Positions 1 through 12,879 of a DNA stretch of 64,000 nt are shown one piece after another. This stretch comes from Manis javanica (taxonomy: Eukaryota; Chordata; Mammalia; Pholidota; Manidae): contig NC_133166.1 of assembly GCF_040802235.1 (NCBI RefSeq), forward strand, positions 1,240,001-1,304,000. The letters run 5' to 3'. Numbering within the stretch: position 1 is the stretch's first letter; each line of letters opens with the position of its first letter. The notes below the pieces were generated by a model. That model was not told the DNA's origin, searched no databases, and was given only the letters and a program-made list of their open reading frames with translations. A program made the position numbers and the translations under genes.

Positions 1-1255
1 CTACTGAAGCAGAACACAAATATTTAGGAAGAAGGAAGGTGAATTCTCCACAAACCTATAATCTAGCTGGGGAACTGAGACTGACCACCAAGGACCAGCC
101 ATGGACAATGTAAGAAAAGGGAAGTTAAGTGTCAAATGATGTGGTTCTCACAAAGGGAGTGTGGGTTTCAGAGATCAGGGAAGAGGTAAGAGCTGGAATA
201 ACCAGGGAAGGCTTCCCATAAAAACTCTGGAAACGGATCTTCAGGAAAGGGAACTAATAAGCTACTTATGGTATGAGATTCTAATGGAATTCTGAGCAGA
301 CAGGGTGGCTAGGTTTCAGCCTCTGAGATGAGAGACTTGACACTTCTCAGGATGGATGCATTGTAAGGAGAACTTCACCACAGGGCCTTGGATCTGAGTT
401 CCAGTCCTGGCACTACCACTGACCAACGGGGACAGCAGGACGCTGAGGGCCAGTGGCAAAGAGGAACCAAGTTCATTCCCTCCAGAAACTGCAAATGAGC
501 TTTGAGACTAATGAGACTTAAGAGTTGCCGTGAAATCCCACAAGACTTGTTTTTTTCCTCTCAGATGTGTGATAGGATAGAGACTGTGAAATAATGAGCC
601 CCTGATGAAGTGTGTTCTCCCTGACAAGGCTGGGTTTTCCTGGAAGCCCTGGGGGCTCTCAGTGGCTAATTCCTGATTCTGGGACAACCCTTGTGCTCAC
701 ACCCTTCCTCCGAAAAAATCATCCCCAAAAGCATTTTAAACATCCTATTGGATTGCTGAGTAAGAAAAAAACTAAAATTGGCCAGCTACATTTATCTATT
801 TGAGCAATCCTAGCTGCTGTCCACAAATGCTTAAAGGAGCTTAGATGGATTCCAAACCTAAGATGAATCCAACTGGATGATTCTACCAGGTAATTAAGAT
901 GTAATTGTGACTTGGTGACCTGGAGAGGATACCAGCTCTGAAGTCATACGAACTAGGGAAGGTGAAACCCAGCAAGATCTGGCCATTGTCATCGGAATGT
1001 GTCATCTAATGGAACCGTGTCCAGACTGAGATTTCAGCTCTTGTATCAAATACACAAGTAAGACTGGGTCATTTTTTTTTTTTTTTTTTGGAAACTGACA
1101 GTTGCAATTTCTTTGGGTTCATGTATCACTTGGTAAATTTTAGAAAATACAGTTTCCTGGGTCACAGGCAGGAAGTTAGACTGCACAGCTTAGACTAGAG
1201 ACTTCACATAAACTTCTATATTTCCTGTAATTATGCTGAATGTGGGATTAATCAT
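1..1255. other. Intergenic DNA, no recognised feature
   Basis: No exon, receptor relic or assignable repeat was recognised here. There is a long T run at about 1073-1090. The longest open frames are short and resemble no family I know. Confidence 0.5.
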
Positions 1256-1720
1256 ATGTACTAGAGCTTTGGCTTTGGAATGAGACGGACCTGAATTAGA
1301 ATCTGGGCTTTTTCATTAACCAGCCATGCGACCTTAGACAAGTTATTTAACTATACAGTCTTAGTTTCCTCCAGAACAAAATAATACCTCCATCACAGGG
1401 CCATTGTGAGGATTATATGAGATAATGTATGTAGATGTATAACAGCCTGATTGGCACAGAGCAAGTACTCAGTAAATGTACCAGTATGTTGGAATGTATC
1501 AAAACAGAGTGGTTCAGCGTCCCAACTCTGGAGTCAGGGAGAAGAGACTTCAGATCCAAGCATCTCTTTCTAGCTGTGAGACCTGAAGCCAAACAGTTAA
1601 TGTTTCTAAGCCTTAGTTTTCTTGAATGTAAAATAAAAGTAAATATTCCCCTCTCATGTTCTTGCCAGGTTGAAATGAAATAAAGTCTTGGAGTGCTCCC
1701 TGGCTTGGGGCAAGAGCCCA
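1256..1720 (+). repeat. MIR-type SINE remnants (two adjacent)
   Basis: The text around 1260-1480 and again around 1495-1720 follows the MIR pattern. Each has a core phrase about an ordinary or affected tissue-like 'gaatctgggct' start, then 'gcgaccttagacaagttatttaac' type wording, then a 'gtgaggattatatgagataatg' tail. These are old, diverged, non-coding copies. Confidence 0.6.
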
Positions 1721-1734
1721 GTGAATGTTGACCA

Positions 1735-2570
1735 TAGTATTTTGAGACTCGAATCCCAGTAAGGTGAGGGAGGTAACTCTGTGGAGCTCCTTCATTCTCT
1801 CCAGTGGACTCAACCTTTGGAAGAAAGAATGAAGTCTAGGAGAGGTTCCATGCTGAATTGAGCCCAAGGTTTTGGAGCCATGTTTCCCTGAAGGGTTCCT
1901 CATGGTTAAGATTGTCTCTTTCTCCACCTCCTCCAGAGAACTCATGTTCTTCTACATTACAAATTGTGATCAGAACATATTACCAGTAATAATGTCAACC
2001 CATAAGTGTCCCTAAATCTTCTTAAAATGTCTACTGGCCATAAACCTTTGCTTTCCCTCTTATAAGATGTTCTGCATTCAGGGAGTCTGTAGCTGGCCCT
2101 CCCTACTCTGGGCCCAATCCAAGCTGCTGGTGCCTCAAGTCCCTTCTTAACCAAGATCATACAAAACTGGGTATTACCAGCCTGGTCCTGAAATTTTTCC
2201 TTCTGGGAAATATTTTGGAAATTACCTTTCTGCAAAATAGGCAAATTCTACCACACTGGGTCAAAATCCATTTTAAGTTTTCAAAAGCGGTTATTATGTT
2301 CCTGTTTTATTACTGAGAACACTGAGATTTTAATCGGTTAGACAATTTTCCTAAGAACATACCAAATGAGGGATATAGCTCAGCTAAGTCTGTCATAACC
2401 TATAAAGCAAGAAGAAGAAAAGACATGAACCACCAAATAATTCCAAAACCAAACCTAATCCTCTTCTCCCATGGAAGCTGAGTATTTGCTTAATAGTCTT
2501 AGAAGTGCTACCATTTTAAAAGTTGAGACTTAGGTCTGCAGGAAACATAATTCTCTTCCCTAAAAGAGCA
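1735..2570. other. Intergenic DNA, no recognised feature
   Basis: Nothing assignable was seen. Short open frames on the minus strand (1613-1945 and 1957-2244) resemble no known protein and look random. Confidence 0.45.
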
Positions 2571-2571
2571 G

Positions 2572-2780
2572 CAGGATGTGGTGGGAAGAGCACAGAATTT
2601 GGAGTTAGAAAGTCCCAGATTCAAATGGAGATTCTGTTTTTTCCTAGGTGTGTGGCAAGTTGGGCACCATCGCTGACCTCTCTGAGCCTCATTTTGCTCA
2701 TCCGTGTAATAGTCACGGCCATACCCAACTTTCAGGGCTGCTGGAAGAATTAGGGCTGAAGTATGAGGTGTGCCTGACAT
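2572..2780 (+). repeat. MIR-type SINE remnant
   Basis: It reads in MIR order: 'gtgggaagagcacagaatttg', 'agtcccagattcaaatgg', 'ctgacctctctgagcctcat', then a 'gctgctggaagaatta' tail. It is old and diverged. Confidence 0.6.
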
Positions 2781-3054
2781 GCCCTGTGTGGCTGCATCGC
2801 CCTCCAGTGATCTGCCACCTAATCTCTGGTCGCCCGCATTGCACAACCCTGTCCCTAAATCAGAGGAAACCCAGAACCTCCCCACTAGTTGGACAGAAAG
2901 TGAACTATGACAATTTCAGATTTCGAGGTTGAGAAAGATGTTGAAATTAGCCAAATTTTCTCATGACTTGAAAGTAGGAAGAAACCGATTTTCTAAAGAA
3001 CTGCAGGGATATTTTTTTATTCCATGAATTGTAAAGATACAGTTAAATAGAGGA

Positions 3055-3250
3055 AACAGCACAGCAAACAGAACTTGCCATCAAACTATTGTCATTTGGA
3101 ACCCAGATCTTCCACTTATTAAACTGAGCGACCTTAGATAAATTCATCTTCCAAAAGCTCAATTCCTCATTGGCAAAAATTAAAGATAACAGCTCTTGAA
3201 GAGCTGTTTTCAGGATTAAATAAGATAATATATAGGCAAAGCCTCAAAGT
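3055..3250 (+). repeat. MIR-type SINE remnant
   Basis: MIR-like phrases occur in order: a 'gaacccagatcttccactta' core, 'actgagcgaccttagataaatt', then 'ttcaggattaaataagataat'. The copy is diverged. Confidence 0.55.
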
Positions 3251-3259
3251 CTTTAGTGG

Positions 3260-4155
3260 AATGGATAAGAAAAATGTACTATACATATACCAAGGAAAAT
3301 CATAACAAAATCAGAAATAACAAACTAGATTTACCTACGTAACATGGACAAATCACAAAAATATAGTGTATGTGGAAAAAGAAAGAAACAACATAGGATT
3401 TATAGCACAAGATCATGAATATAAATTTTAAAACAGACCAAAATCACTGTATTTTTTAAAGATACACATATTTCTAAATAAATGTAAAAGGAATAAGCAT
3501 GGAGGATATATCTTTCACATACACAGCAGTAGGTACCCATGAAGAGCAGAAGAATTGGGAATGGAGAGAGAAGGAGGGAAAAATCATGAAATAAAATGGA
3601 GAGGGGACTTTCCTTGGTCAATAATGATGCTTTATCAGGAACTAGGGAGTATGATTCACTCAGTTTGGGACCCACAATCCCATAATATTATGTTTAAGTA
3701 ACTAAAAATAACCTGAAATAGTGCCTGTATATTTTATATACTTAGTAATTAGTTGCTAAAGAGTATGCACATTACACAGTACAGATATTAGGAAAATGTT
3801 TCAAAAGCTTCATTTAGCCCATATACCTGGATTGTGAAACAAAAAAAACTTTAATGATCATATAACTTAGCCCCACAACCCCCATTTTTCAGAATAGAAA
3901 GTGAAACCCAAAGAGGGGAAGTGAACTTTTAAAGCTCACTCAACTCAATCAGTTAATGTCTGTCCTGTCCCTCATGGAGCCTGACCACACCAAGAGGGCT
4001 TTTCAAAGAAGCCCAGGCGCCCAGACCGGGCTGCTAGAGTCAGCTAGAGGCCACGGCTCTAGGAGACGGTGCTTCATAGGATACGTCCATCTCCCTCTAG
4101 GGACTCCTACTTCAAGCTGAAGGAGGCTCCCAACCAAGATGAAGGTGACAAATAT
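3260..4155. other. Intergenic DNA, no recognised gene
   Basis: AT-rich sequence. Around 3840-3990 there is weak MIR-like wording ('cccccatttttcagaatagaaagtgaaaccc'), but I could not delimit a repeat. No coding signal was recognised. Confidence 0.4.
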
Positions 4156-4159
4156 TAAA

Positions 4160-4560
4160 GTGGAGAGAAAAACTTTTTGTTATCTTTTTTATCATCACTG
4201 AGATATAACTGACATAGAACATTGTGTAAGTTCAAGGTATACGGTATGTTGGTTTGCCATATTTATGTATTGCCATACGAGTGCCACCATCAGATTTGCT
4301 AACACCTCTCTCACGTCCCGTAATTATCATGTCTTCTTTGTGAGGGGAACAATAAAGAACTAGTCCCTTAGCAACTTTGAAGTTTAGAATACAGTGTTGC
4401 TGATATAACTGGCCTATGCTGTGCTTTAGGCCTCCAGAACTTATGTGCACGAGTTACAAGTCTATACACTTAAACATCTTATCATGTCACCTGACTAAGC
4501 AATTTTGACCACATGTTGAATAATTGTATAATAAGAATTCATATATCAATAAGAAATATG
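4160..4560 (-). mobile_element. LINE-1 3'-end fragment, antisense
   Basis: The stretch begins with a T-rich run followed by 'tcactgagatataactgaca', the usual reverse complement of an old mammalian L1 3' end. The text that follows ('gtaagttcaaggtatac') keeps the L1 pattern. It is diverged and has no open frame. The right edge is approximate. Confidence 0.6.
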
Positions 4561-5127
4561 AGAGAATAATCAACACAAGGAGCAGGTTTATCATCTTCTG
4601 TCTTCTAAAATGCTTTCACCAGAAGAAGGGATTTACATTGTTATGAGTGTCTGGAAGTGATAAAACTGAAGCCAGTGTGTGGGAGGTAAAAGGGGAGAGA
4701 ACACAGGTCCAAAAAGAGAATTAACAGGCAGAGCTGTCCACAGATGGAGGCTTGTACAGGGACCAGATGACCACATGGAGGTTGTGCAGAGGAGACCCCA
4801 GCATCCAGGATCAATCAGAGCAGATATCGACTAGATTCTTTCCAAAGCTGAGAGTTTATATGTCTCTTATCTTCACAGGAATTTCCAAATATCAGTCAAA
4901 ATTAATTTGAATCAGAACACCAGCTCATGGTTCAGCTCTGAAAAATGCAGAAGAACATAAATGCCCTTGAAGAATCATTTAGGTACAAGATTTCTCAAAA
5001 ACAGGCTCTATAAATTAGCCCAGAAATACAAACCTAATTTCTACCATAGGGAGAAAGAACCTGTCCTTCAATTCTGGCACTTTTTTTTTTTCATTCTCAT
5101 GCCCAAATCATTGTCTACATTGAATCC

Positions 5128-6072
5128 ATGGCCAAGAGCAATCTCACCACAGTAACCAAGTTTATTCTCGTGGGCTTTACCGACTACCCCATGTTGGAAA
5201 TTCCCCTCTTCCTGACGTTTCTTGGTTTCTATCTGGTCACCCTTCTGGGAAACGTAGGAATGATGATTCTGATCCAAATGGATGTCCAGCTCCACACCCC
5301 AATGTACTTCCTCCTGAGCCACCTCTCCCTGCTGGATGCCTGCTACACCTCAGTCATCACCCCTCAGATCCTGGCCACACTGGTCACAAGCAAGATGGTC
5401 ATCTCCTACAGCCAATGTGCTGTCCAGTTCTTTTTCTTCACCGTCTGTGCAGGTACAGAGTGTTTCCTACTGGCAGCCATGGCCTATGACCGCTATGTTG
5501 CTATTAGCAACCCACTGCTTTACACTGTAGCCATGAACCCCAGAATCTGCTGGAGTTTGGTGGTGGGGGCCTATGTCTGTGGGGTGTCCGGGGCCATCCT
5601 GCGTACCACATGCACCTTCACCCTCTCCTTCTGTGACAACAACCAGATAAACTTCTTCTTCTGTGACCTCCCGCCCTTGCTAAAGCTCGCCTGTAGTGAT
5701 ACCACAAACCCTGAGATGGTCGTTGTCTTCTTCGGCAACTTTGTGATTTTGGCCAATGCCTTGGTCATCCTGATTTCCTACCTGCTCATCATCAAGGCCA
5801 TTTTGAGAGTGAAGTCTTCAGGTGGCAGGGCCAAGACTTTCTCCACGTGTGCCTCCCACCTCGCTGCTGTGGCCCTTTTCTTTGGGACGCTCATCTTCAT
5901 GTATCTGCGGAGTGGCTCGGGCAAATCCCTGGAGGAAGACAAGGTTGTGTCTGTCTTCTACACCGTGGTCATCCCCATGCTGAACCCTCTGATTTATAGC
6001 CTGAGAAACAAGGATGTGAAAACAGCCTTCAGGAAGGTCACTGGTAGATTCCAGGTGGCCCAGAGCATGTAG
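5128..6072 (+). CDS. OR9I1: Olfactory receptor, OR9I1 orthologue
   Basis: An intact single-exon seven-helix odorant receptor of 314 residues, the same length I recall for human OR9I1. It would detect odorants in olfactory neurons and signal through G-olf. Visible landmarks are an N-linked site N5-L-T7 near the N-terminus, GN at 41-42 in helix 1, LHTPMYF at 55-61 in the first inner loop, MAYDRYVAI at 118-126 at the end of helix 3, paired loop cysteines C97, C179 and C189 plus C169, SY at 217-218 in helix 5, KTFSTCASH at 236-244 in helix 6 and PMLNPLIY at 283-290 in helix 7. The ATG at 5128 gives the usual short N-terminal tail (MAKSNLTT). There are no stops or frameshifts. The assignment to OR9I1 rests on near-identity to the human protein in remembered sequence over helices 1 to 5. 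Non-coding 5' exons, usual for this family, were not identified. Confidence 0.93.
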   Translation: MAKSNLTTVTKFILVGFTDYPMLEIPLFLTFLGFYLVTLLGNVGMMILIQMDVQLHTPMYFLLSHLSLLDACYTSVITPQILATLVTSKMVISYSQCAVQFFFFTVCAGTECFLLAAMAYDRYVAISNPLLYTVAMNPRICWSLVVGAYVCGVSGAILRTTCTFTLSFCDNNQINFFFCDLPPLLKLACSDTTNPEMVVVFFGNFVILANALVILISYLLIIKAILRVKSSGGRAKTFSTCASHLAAVALFFGTLIFMYLRSGSGKSLEEDKVVSVFYTVVIPMLNPLIYSLRNKDVKTAFRKVTGRFQVAQSM

Positions 6073-7275
6073 ATCTGAGTGAGAGGACTCTTCTTGGTCC
6101 ATCTTCTTCTCATACCACTATATTCTAACAGGCACCACTGCTGTAGGAAACTTGCACCCACAAACAGAGGGAAGGTAGACACCAGGTGCACAAGATAGCT
6201 TCAACTGTGGTAAAATTTGTTTCCAGCAACCCCTCCAGTCCATTCCTTGTCTCACACCAGTCTCAAGATACCCTTTGATATCACAACTTGTGGAATTTCA
6301 GGAGCTCAAGGAGACCTGAGTTTATCTCACCCCACCCCAACACTCTCTGCACCCATGCTTGGGTTCCCATTCTTTCCCTCTCATTTTCACTCTCATCAAT
6401 ACTGTCTTTTTCTCTGTGTCAAAGATTATATCCAGGGATCCCAGTAATTAATTCTAACTAGTCTTTTCTTTTTTTCTTTTAATACAGGAATGATTGATCT
6501 CCTCAGTAAGCAAGGTGTGCTGCATAAGACAAATACTGGGTCTCTAAGTGGCCAAGGGAAGAGGGTATTTGAGAAACAGGTCTTCCTCTTCCCCATTCTA
6601 GAGACCCCCTGGGAGGGTCTTCCTCCTCGCTCATGCCACAGCTGCAGAATTTGCAAATTCCAAACCTGCAAACTGCCTTCCCATTTGATCACTCACTGGT
6701 CTTGTTGCTGCTCTAATGGTGCTCTGATATCTGATAGATGAACTAAGGCACCTTAGCTTTGGGGATGTTTCCTCAAGGACCGACTCCCTAGTTTCTGAAG
6801 GACATGGTTATTGCTTCTCGGCTTCGCTCACGTTCCCTGCCTTGTAAACCGTTCTCTGCTCCCTCCCCAACCCCCCCATTTCCAGGAACAACAGTAAAAG
6901 AGCAAAGACACAGGTATAAGGAAAACACTGAACCATGTATAATCTTCTTTGGCAAAAGATACCGTGAGAGGGAAAAGTAACTAACTCCTGCCTGAGACTG
7001 TACAACCCTTCAGGGCAGAGCCTGCTCTCTTTACTGCTGAATTCATCCCCAAGTGCAGAGTCTGGACCAAACGAGCCCCCAATTATCACTTTCAAGCACA
7101 TTTTATGGCAGCTGCATGGTCTCATGTGACCTCGTGGAGATCTGGAAGGCAAATAGGAAAGCCATGGTTGAATATAAGGCTCCCATTTTGCAGTTAAGGA
7201 AACACTGTCGCACAGTCCCTTTGGACCCTTGCTCAGAATCCCTTTGTTCAGAGGGTACAGTGATAGACAAGGCAT
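6073..7275. other. Intergenic DNA downstream of OR9I1
   Basis: No second gene was recognised. There are pyrimidine-rich patches near 6340-6480. Several short open frames on both strands resemble nothing known. Confidence 0.45.
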
Positions 7276-7415
7276 GACTTTTGAGTCAGGCTTGTTTCTG
7301 AATCCCCATTCTACAATTAATGCACTGTGAAACCTAGAGTAAATTTCTCAGATTCTAAATTTCCTCGCATCTAAAACAAACATAACAACTCTTAATTCAA
7401 AACCATAAAGTAAAA
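7276..7415 (+). repeat. MIR-type SINE remnant
   Basis: Short MIR-like text runs from 'gactttgagtcaggcttg' to 'cctcgcatctaaaacaaa', with the typical 'gtgaaacctagagtaaatttc' middle. It is diverged, with approximate edges. Confidence 0.5.
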
Positions 7416-7419
7416 ATTA

Positions 7420-8385
7420 ATAAGATGATGAATAAGAAATCTCTTAGCACAAATCAGTGGCTCAATATAACTCCTCTTTCCTTCCCTTTCCCTCACTTTC
7501 CTATATCAATTCTGGGCCTTCCCACAATTCCATGGCCATTAACAAAAGTAATGGATCATGAACAAATGATAGTGAAAGACTGTGAACTGAGGAAGATGAA
7601 CTTAGGTGAATCCTTCTCACCTAAGAAATAAAATGAACATGAGTGTTTAATTGGGGAGTGCGGGGTGGGGAGTGCATATACCTGCACCCCACATAGTGAA
7701 GGATAATCAAAGGATGTCCTTTTATTCAATATATTGTGTGTGCCAATGAACTCTTCTACCCAATCTTAATATTATGAGAAGTTGATCTCCCGTGCCCCTC
7801 TATATGGAAACAGCTATTTTATTAAAAGGGCCCACCTCCCTGCCTACAGTGAATTGGCTCAGAAATGAGCACCTGACCCATGTTAGGTTTATTAAAAAGT
7901 TTTCCCTGGGCATTGTGAAGTTGAACATGTAAAAGAGATTCGAAAAATAGGAGACCAAGTTGGCCAAGAGAGATAAGTCAAGAGAGAGACAAAAATGAAG
8001 CAGTTATTCAAAGAGGACCAGCAGCAAAACACCAAGAAAGAGCCCCAACAAGTTCCATACCCTACTTGCCATTATACTGAGACACACAGCCAGAGTGATT
8101 TTCTTTCTTCTTTAAGACACATTGGGATCCAACAGTGCATTCCCCTTTGGGGGCTGGCTTAAGCTTGGTCATCAGGCTCCGAGGGTTCCGTACTTACAGA
8201 ACTCTAACCGAGAGGACTTCTCCCACTAATCGCAGCAGACCTGCCCTCATTGACCTGATCACATCTCTGCCCTCTGACTAAACAGAGGACTGGGTCTCAG
8301 TATCCTCGCTACTATCATACCCCCATTATGAGAGGAACAATTTGTAAGGAACTAATAACTCATTGACCTCACTTCTAATAACAAA
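7420..8385. other. Intergenic DNA, no recognised feature
   Basis: No coding or repeat signal that I can name. A small G-rich patch lies near 7655-7675. Confidence 0.45.
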
Positions 8386-8620
8386 ATAGCAATATTTACA
8401 GAGCAGCTATTGTATGCCAGACACCATTCTAAGAACTTTAGTGTGTATTTAGCAACCTTACAATACCTTAGCAGCCCTACGACATAGGTGCAGTTATTAT
8501 TCCCACTTAGAGATGAGGAAGCTAAGACATAAAGAAGTTAGAATAAGTTTCCCAAAATCACAGAAGCAAGGCCATGACTTGAGTTTAGGGAATCTGGCTC
8601 CAGAAAGTCTGTTCTTATCT
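8386..8620 (+). repeat. MIR/L2-type remnant
   Basis: This reads 'gagcagctattgtatgccag', then 'acaccattctaagaac', then 'gatgaggaagctaagacata', then 'ctggctccagaaagtctg'. That is the order of an old MIR-family element (full-length type). Confidence 0.6.
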
Positions 8621-9774
8621 ATCTTACATAATCTTTAAATACCACTTAATACTCAATCATCTCTTCTCTGGTATAGAATCACTTAAGAAAACATAGTCTT
8701 ACCCATAGCTTTCTCCAGGAACCAGAAAAAGATGGTTTGCCTGCTTAGAAATTTGGGAGTCATGTGAACAGACATTAGAAGGTCAGTGGAGATGTAGGAT
8801 GAAATAAAATAAAAGACCTATTTAACAAAGAGAAGAGCTTACTTTTCACAAATGCCTATGCACCGGCAGGTTCTTGACTAAGCAGTCAAATGGAAGCTGG
8901 AAGAGATTCCATGTAATGGTCACTCAATAAATATTTACTCTGAACCTACACTGAGCTGGGCAGAAGAGATCCTATTTTCTGTGACTGCTAAAATAGAACG
9001 AGGGCGTTTAGGTCAGTATCAGCCATAAGGCTTGTCCCTAAAAAGACAGAGCTCTTGACATTTGAGAGACTGAGAGCAACACTGATTCTCAGCCCCACCA
9101 ACCCAGGTGGTAGGTCTAAGTTCCCTACATTCAACTCCTCTGAATAAAATGAATGAGATCAGGAGAAATACATGCCTGCTTCCCAATATCTACAGATCTA
9201 CAAAAGATAACTGTCCACACAAAGCATTCTTACCCCATTATCAATCTACAGGACCTATCATTTACTTTATTCAGGTAATGTTGAAAACACTAAAATTTTG
9301 CCTCATCTGGAAGAATCTTTCCTTCACCACCATATCTAAAATAACATCCCTACTGCCAGTCACTCTCTTTCCCCCTACCTTGCTATTTTATTCTTAAAGA
9401 CATTTAATAATACCTAATATCTATTTGTTTGTTTGTTCTTAATCCCCAACCCTAATGAAGTGGTAAGTTCCATGGGAGCAAATTTCCTGGCCTGGTATTT
9501 TTTGTGCACCTCCTGACTCACTGTAGGTGTTCAATAAGTATTTATTGAAAAACAGAAAGAAGACATAAATGCATAGGACTTCCAATTGTGGTAATATGGT
9601 GGACCAGGATTTTCTGACTGAACTCTCCCTTGAAAAACCTATAGAAAGTAAAAATAAAAATTTGAAAAGACACTAAGAAATCAAAGGCTAAAAATCCAAG
9701 AGAAAATAAGAAGTCCAGGAAGTAAACAGTATTAAAGCTATGTTTGCCATCAAAGAACATCTCCTCATGAGAAT

Positions 9775-10260
9775 ATATTAGTTGTCCATTGCTGTTAACT
9801 TGACAGCTTAAAGTAGCAAACATTTACTATCATGCAGTTTCTGTAAATCAGGAATCCTGGTTAGTTAGTAAGTTAGTTGGATGTCTCTGGCTCAGGGTCC
9901 CTCACGAAGTTTTAATTTTTAAGATGTTGGCCAGGGTTGCAGTCATACTGAGGCTTGGCAGTTGGTAAGACTCAAGCTCTTCTCCACTGTTGACCAAATA
10001 TGTCAGTTCCTTGCTACATGGTCCTCTCCACAGGGCAACTCACACACGACAGGTGAATTTCATGAGAGTGGATGCCCAAGACAGACACCACAGTCTTTGA
10101 GACCTAACTTCAGAAGTAACATCCCATCACATTTTATTTACTAAAGGTGACTCCCTAAATCCAGGCCATACTCAGGAGAAGCAGTACTCAAGAACATGAA
10201 CTCCAGAAGGGGGGAATCATCAGGGACCATCTTAGGGGCTTCCTACTACAGCCCACCTTC
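9775..10260 (+). repeat. Ancient interspersed repeat, family not assigned
   Basis: The text from 'gttgtccattgctgttaac' through 'acagcttaaagtagcaaaca', 'atgtctctggctcagggtcc' and 'aagatgttggccagggttgc' follows a well-known mammalian repeat wording that is present in many loci. I cannot assign the family by memory. It is non-coding. Confidence 0.45.
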
Positions 10261-10264
10261 TGAC

Positions 10265-10750
10265 CCCAAATGATTCATGTTATGCTCAGACTGGTTATAA
10301 GCTAACTGACATTTCCTAGCCTCCTTTGCAGTGAAGTATAAACACGTAGCTGAGTTTTTTACCAGGAGAATGTTTGATTGAGTGTTGTCGGCCTCTTTTT
10401 CTTTCTGATGTGGGTCTAATGGAAACTGAAGAGGGAAGGAAGTCCTCAGCCGCATCCTGAGTCCAATGTGGCATTATGCCAGTGTTTTGGGGTCACTGTG
10501 CATGTGGCCTTCAGGATGGCTCAGTGAATCCCGAGACACTGAAAATGCTGGCTCCCACGGTCCTGTCCTGGTTGGTACTGACCATTTCCAAGCCATGCTC
10601 CTTCCATTCTGCTAGCTTGAGGCAATTGAACACAGGAGTTTGGAAGCCATGGGTTGAAAGGCACAGAGTCACACAGTGAATCACTACTTGGAAGGCTGGT
10701 AATGGCTCCCCTCGGTTACTAGCTGCAAGGTACTGCCTCATCCCATCTTG
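10265..10750 (+). mobile_element. Possible MLT1-like LTR fragment
   Basis: Phrases such as 'gacatttcctagcctccttt' followed by 'gtgaagtataaacacgtagc' resemble ERVL-MaLR (MLT1) LTR text. No internal viral coding sequence is visible. The match is weak and the edges are uncertain. Confidence 0.3.
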
Positions 10751-10861
10751 GTTTTCTCAAATCCTGTCCATTCCTTTTTAAATAGTGGTTTTACTAAACT
10801 CTCCTCCAATTACCCTGTTTGAATATATGAGCTGTTACCTGTAGGGACTCTAAGTAATAGA

Positions 10862-11265
10862 GATCTCACCACAGTAACCAAGTTTACCCTCACGGGCTTT
10901 ATGGACTACCCCAACTTGGAAATTCCCCTCTTCCTGATGTTTCTCAGCTTCTATCTGGTCACCCTTCTGAGGAATGGGGGGATGATCATTCTGACCCAAG
11001 TGGATGTCCAGGCCCACACCACAACGTAGTTCCTCCTAAGCCACCTCTCCCTGCTGGATGCCTGCTACACTTCAGCCATCAGCCCTCAGATCCTAATCAC
11101 ACTGGCAACAGGCAAGATGGTCATTTCCTATGGCCAGTGTGCTGTTCAGTTCTTTTTCTTCACCGTCTGTGCAGGCAAAGTGCTACCTGCTGGCAGTGAC
11201 GGTCTATGACCATTCTGTCACCATTAGCACCCATTGCCCTATCATGTGGCTATGACTTCAGGCAC
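10862..11265 (+). pseudogene. Truncated OR9I-like olfactory receptor pseudogene
   Basis: This closely matches the upstream OR9I1 gene from about its codon 5 (…LTTVTKF) to about codon 136 (…VAM in the loop before helix 4), then similarity stops. The copy lacks a start codon. The PMY motif of the first inner loop is destroyed, with a TAG stop at 11027-11029. A frame change follows near 11175, just after the C-A-G of helix 3, and in the shifted frame the DRY region reads as degraded text with further stops. Helices 4 to 7 are absent. It lies in the same orientation 4.8 kb downstream of OR9I1, which suggests an old tandem duplicate later cut short. Human also has OR9I pseudogenes, but I cannot say whether this is the orthologue of one of them. 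Confidence 0.88.
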
Positions 11266-11269
11266 CTGC

Positions 11270-12875
11270 AGGGGCTTTCTCTTTGTTGACAGTTACAGCT
11301 GTAAATCATACTAATGGGAACATAAGGATTTTTTTTCCCTTTGTGGTATAGATAACCTGGCAACTCACTATGAGGAAATTAATGAAAACAACCCTGAGCC
11401 AGTGGAATTTCCAACTGGTACCAATTAAGGTAGTGGGGAGAGGGTACCTCCTTTGGCTGCTCTCCCACTGTGTCTTCCCAATGGGTCCTCATATGTCCAG
11501 AACTCTGATATCTATCGTTCATATTCTTTATATTTTATATTTCCAATTCCTCTGTTTCTCCTCCTCCTAAACACAGTGCCTGACTCGTGAAAATTACTGC
11601 TCTCAATAGATTCATTCCCAGGATCTGCAAAGTCGGCAATGATAGACTTTAGCAAAACACTGAGAATGTATTACCTCCTCAGGTAATCTTACCCTCTTAG
11701 AACATCAGTTTCCTCAGTCAAAAAAAAAAAGATTAATAATTTTTATTTGAACAGATTTATTTATAGCTCAATACTTTTCCCATGCAAATTGACAGGGTAC
11801 TCCTCTAGGTAATTATTCAGAGATCTGGACTTAAAGAGACTGAACACCCTTTGGTAGCTACACTGTCTCATGAAAACTTCTCAGTGACCATAAAATTATA
11901 CATGGACTTTCCCTTCTTCAGCCCATTGGTTAGAACTAGTTACACAGTCCTGCCTCACTGGGCCATTAAGAGTAAAGAAGAAAGTGGAACAGTTGCTAGG
12001 ATATACTGGCTTTGCCACAGGGATTATTTATGGCTGCAATTATCAGCATTCTACAAAATCATTAATAATAAGATTACCTTTTTATCATTCAGATTATTTG
12101 CTACAAATCCTCCCCTGCCCCCATATTTGGGGAAATGGTCCCCTCTCTCACTGAGCCTGGCCACCTGGCCAAATTTCATCATAACACATGGGCTTCTCAA
12201 CCAAACTCAGTTCATCAGAGTCCTCCGGGAATGTTACTTGTGAAATAACAAGTAGCCTAAAATACTCTACTAACTAAAGCCAAAAACAAAAAACTAAAAG
12301 ATACGAAACTCTTATTTCGTCGAAGGCCATGACTCCAGCCATATGAACTAAAGGAAAGAGGAGAGAAATAAGAAAGAAAATGAAAGAAAATCATGTGTAA
12401 AGAGGAGGAAGAATGAGAGAGGGAGAGAGAAGCCTCATCCCAGTTGGCTAGTAGATTTTTCAACCATTATATACCCAAAACAGGAGTCTGGGTTCCCTAC
12501 CCCCTAAAACTACTCCTCTCCAGTCTTCTCCAGCACCACCTAAGGAACCCAGTTACCCAGGCAGAAATATATATAATCAACATCATCATTTCCTTACTCC
12601 TCCCATTCATTCACACCCAAACCATCAGCAAATTCTAACAGTTTTGACTTGAAATAAACTCCCTGCAGTTTACACAGGTGGCGGTGACCACTGTGCCAGA
12701 GTATGTATCCAACATCCTGTGTTGGTGCTATTGTTGGGGCAACAGTTTTATAGTCTTTTAATACATAAGCACCCTCTTCTTGGTCTGAAATGATATTGCT
12801 TCTCCAGCCCTCCTGCTGATTCTATGAACTACCCAATATCATTTCAATAAATTCCTTTATAATTAAATCAGAATC
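11270..12875. other. Intergenic DNA, no recognised gene
   Basis: No continuation of the receptor pseudogene could be seen. An A run lies at about 11720-11730. A purine-rich patch spans about 12350-12430. Short open frames resemble nothing known. Confidence 0.45.
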
Positions 12876-12879
12876 TATA

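Noticed and set aside
5068-5322. Minus-strand open frames overlapping OR9I1
   Set aside because: Shadows of the receptor gene; the + frame is clearly the true one.
6814-6845. Small-nuclear-RNA-like phrase ('gcttctcggcttcgctcacg')
   Set aside because: It does not continue as U6 or any other snRNA, so chance similarity.
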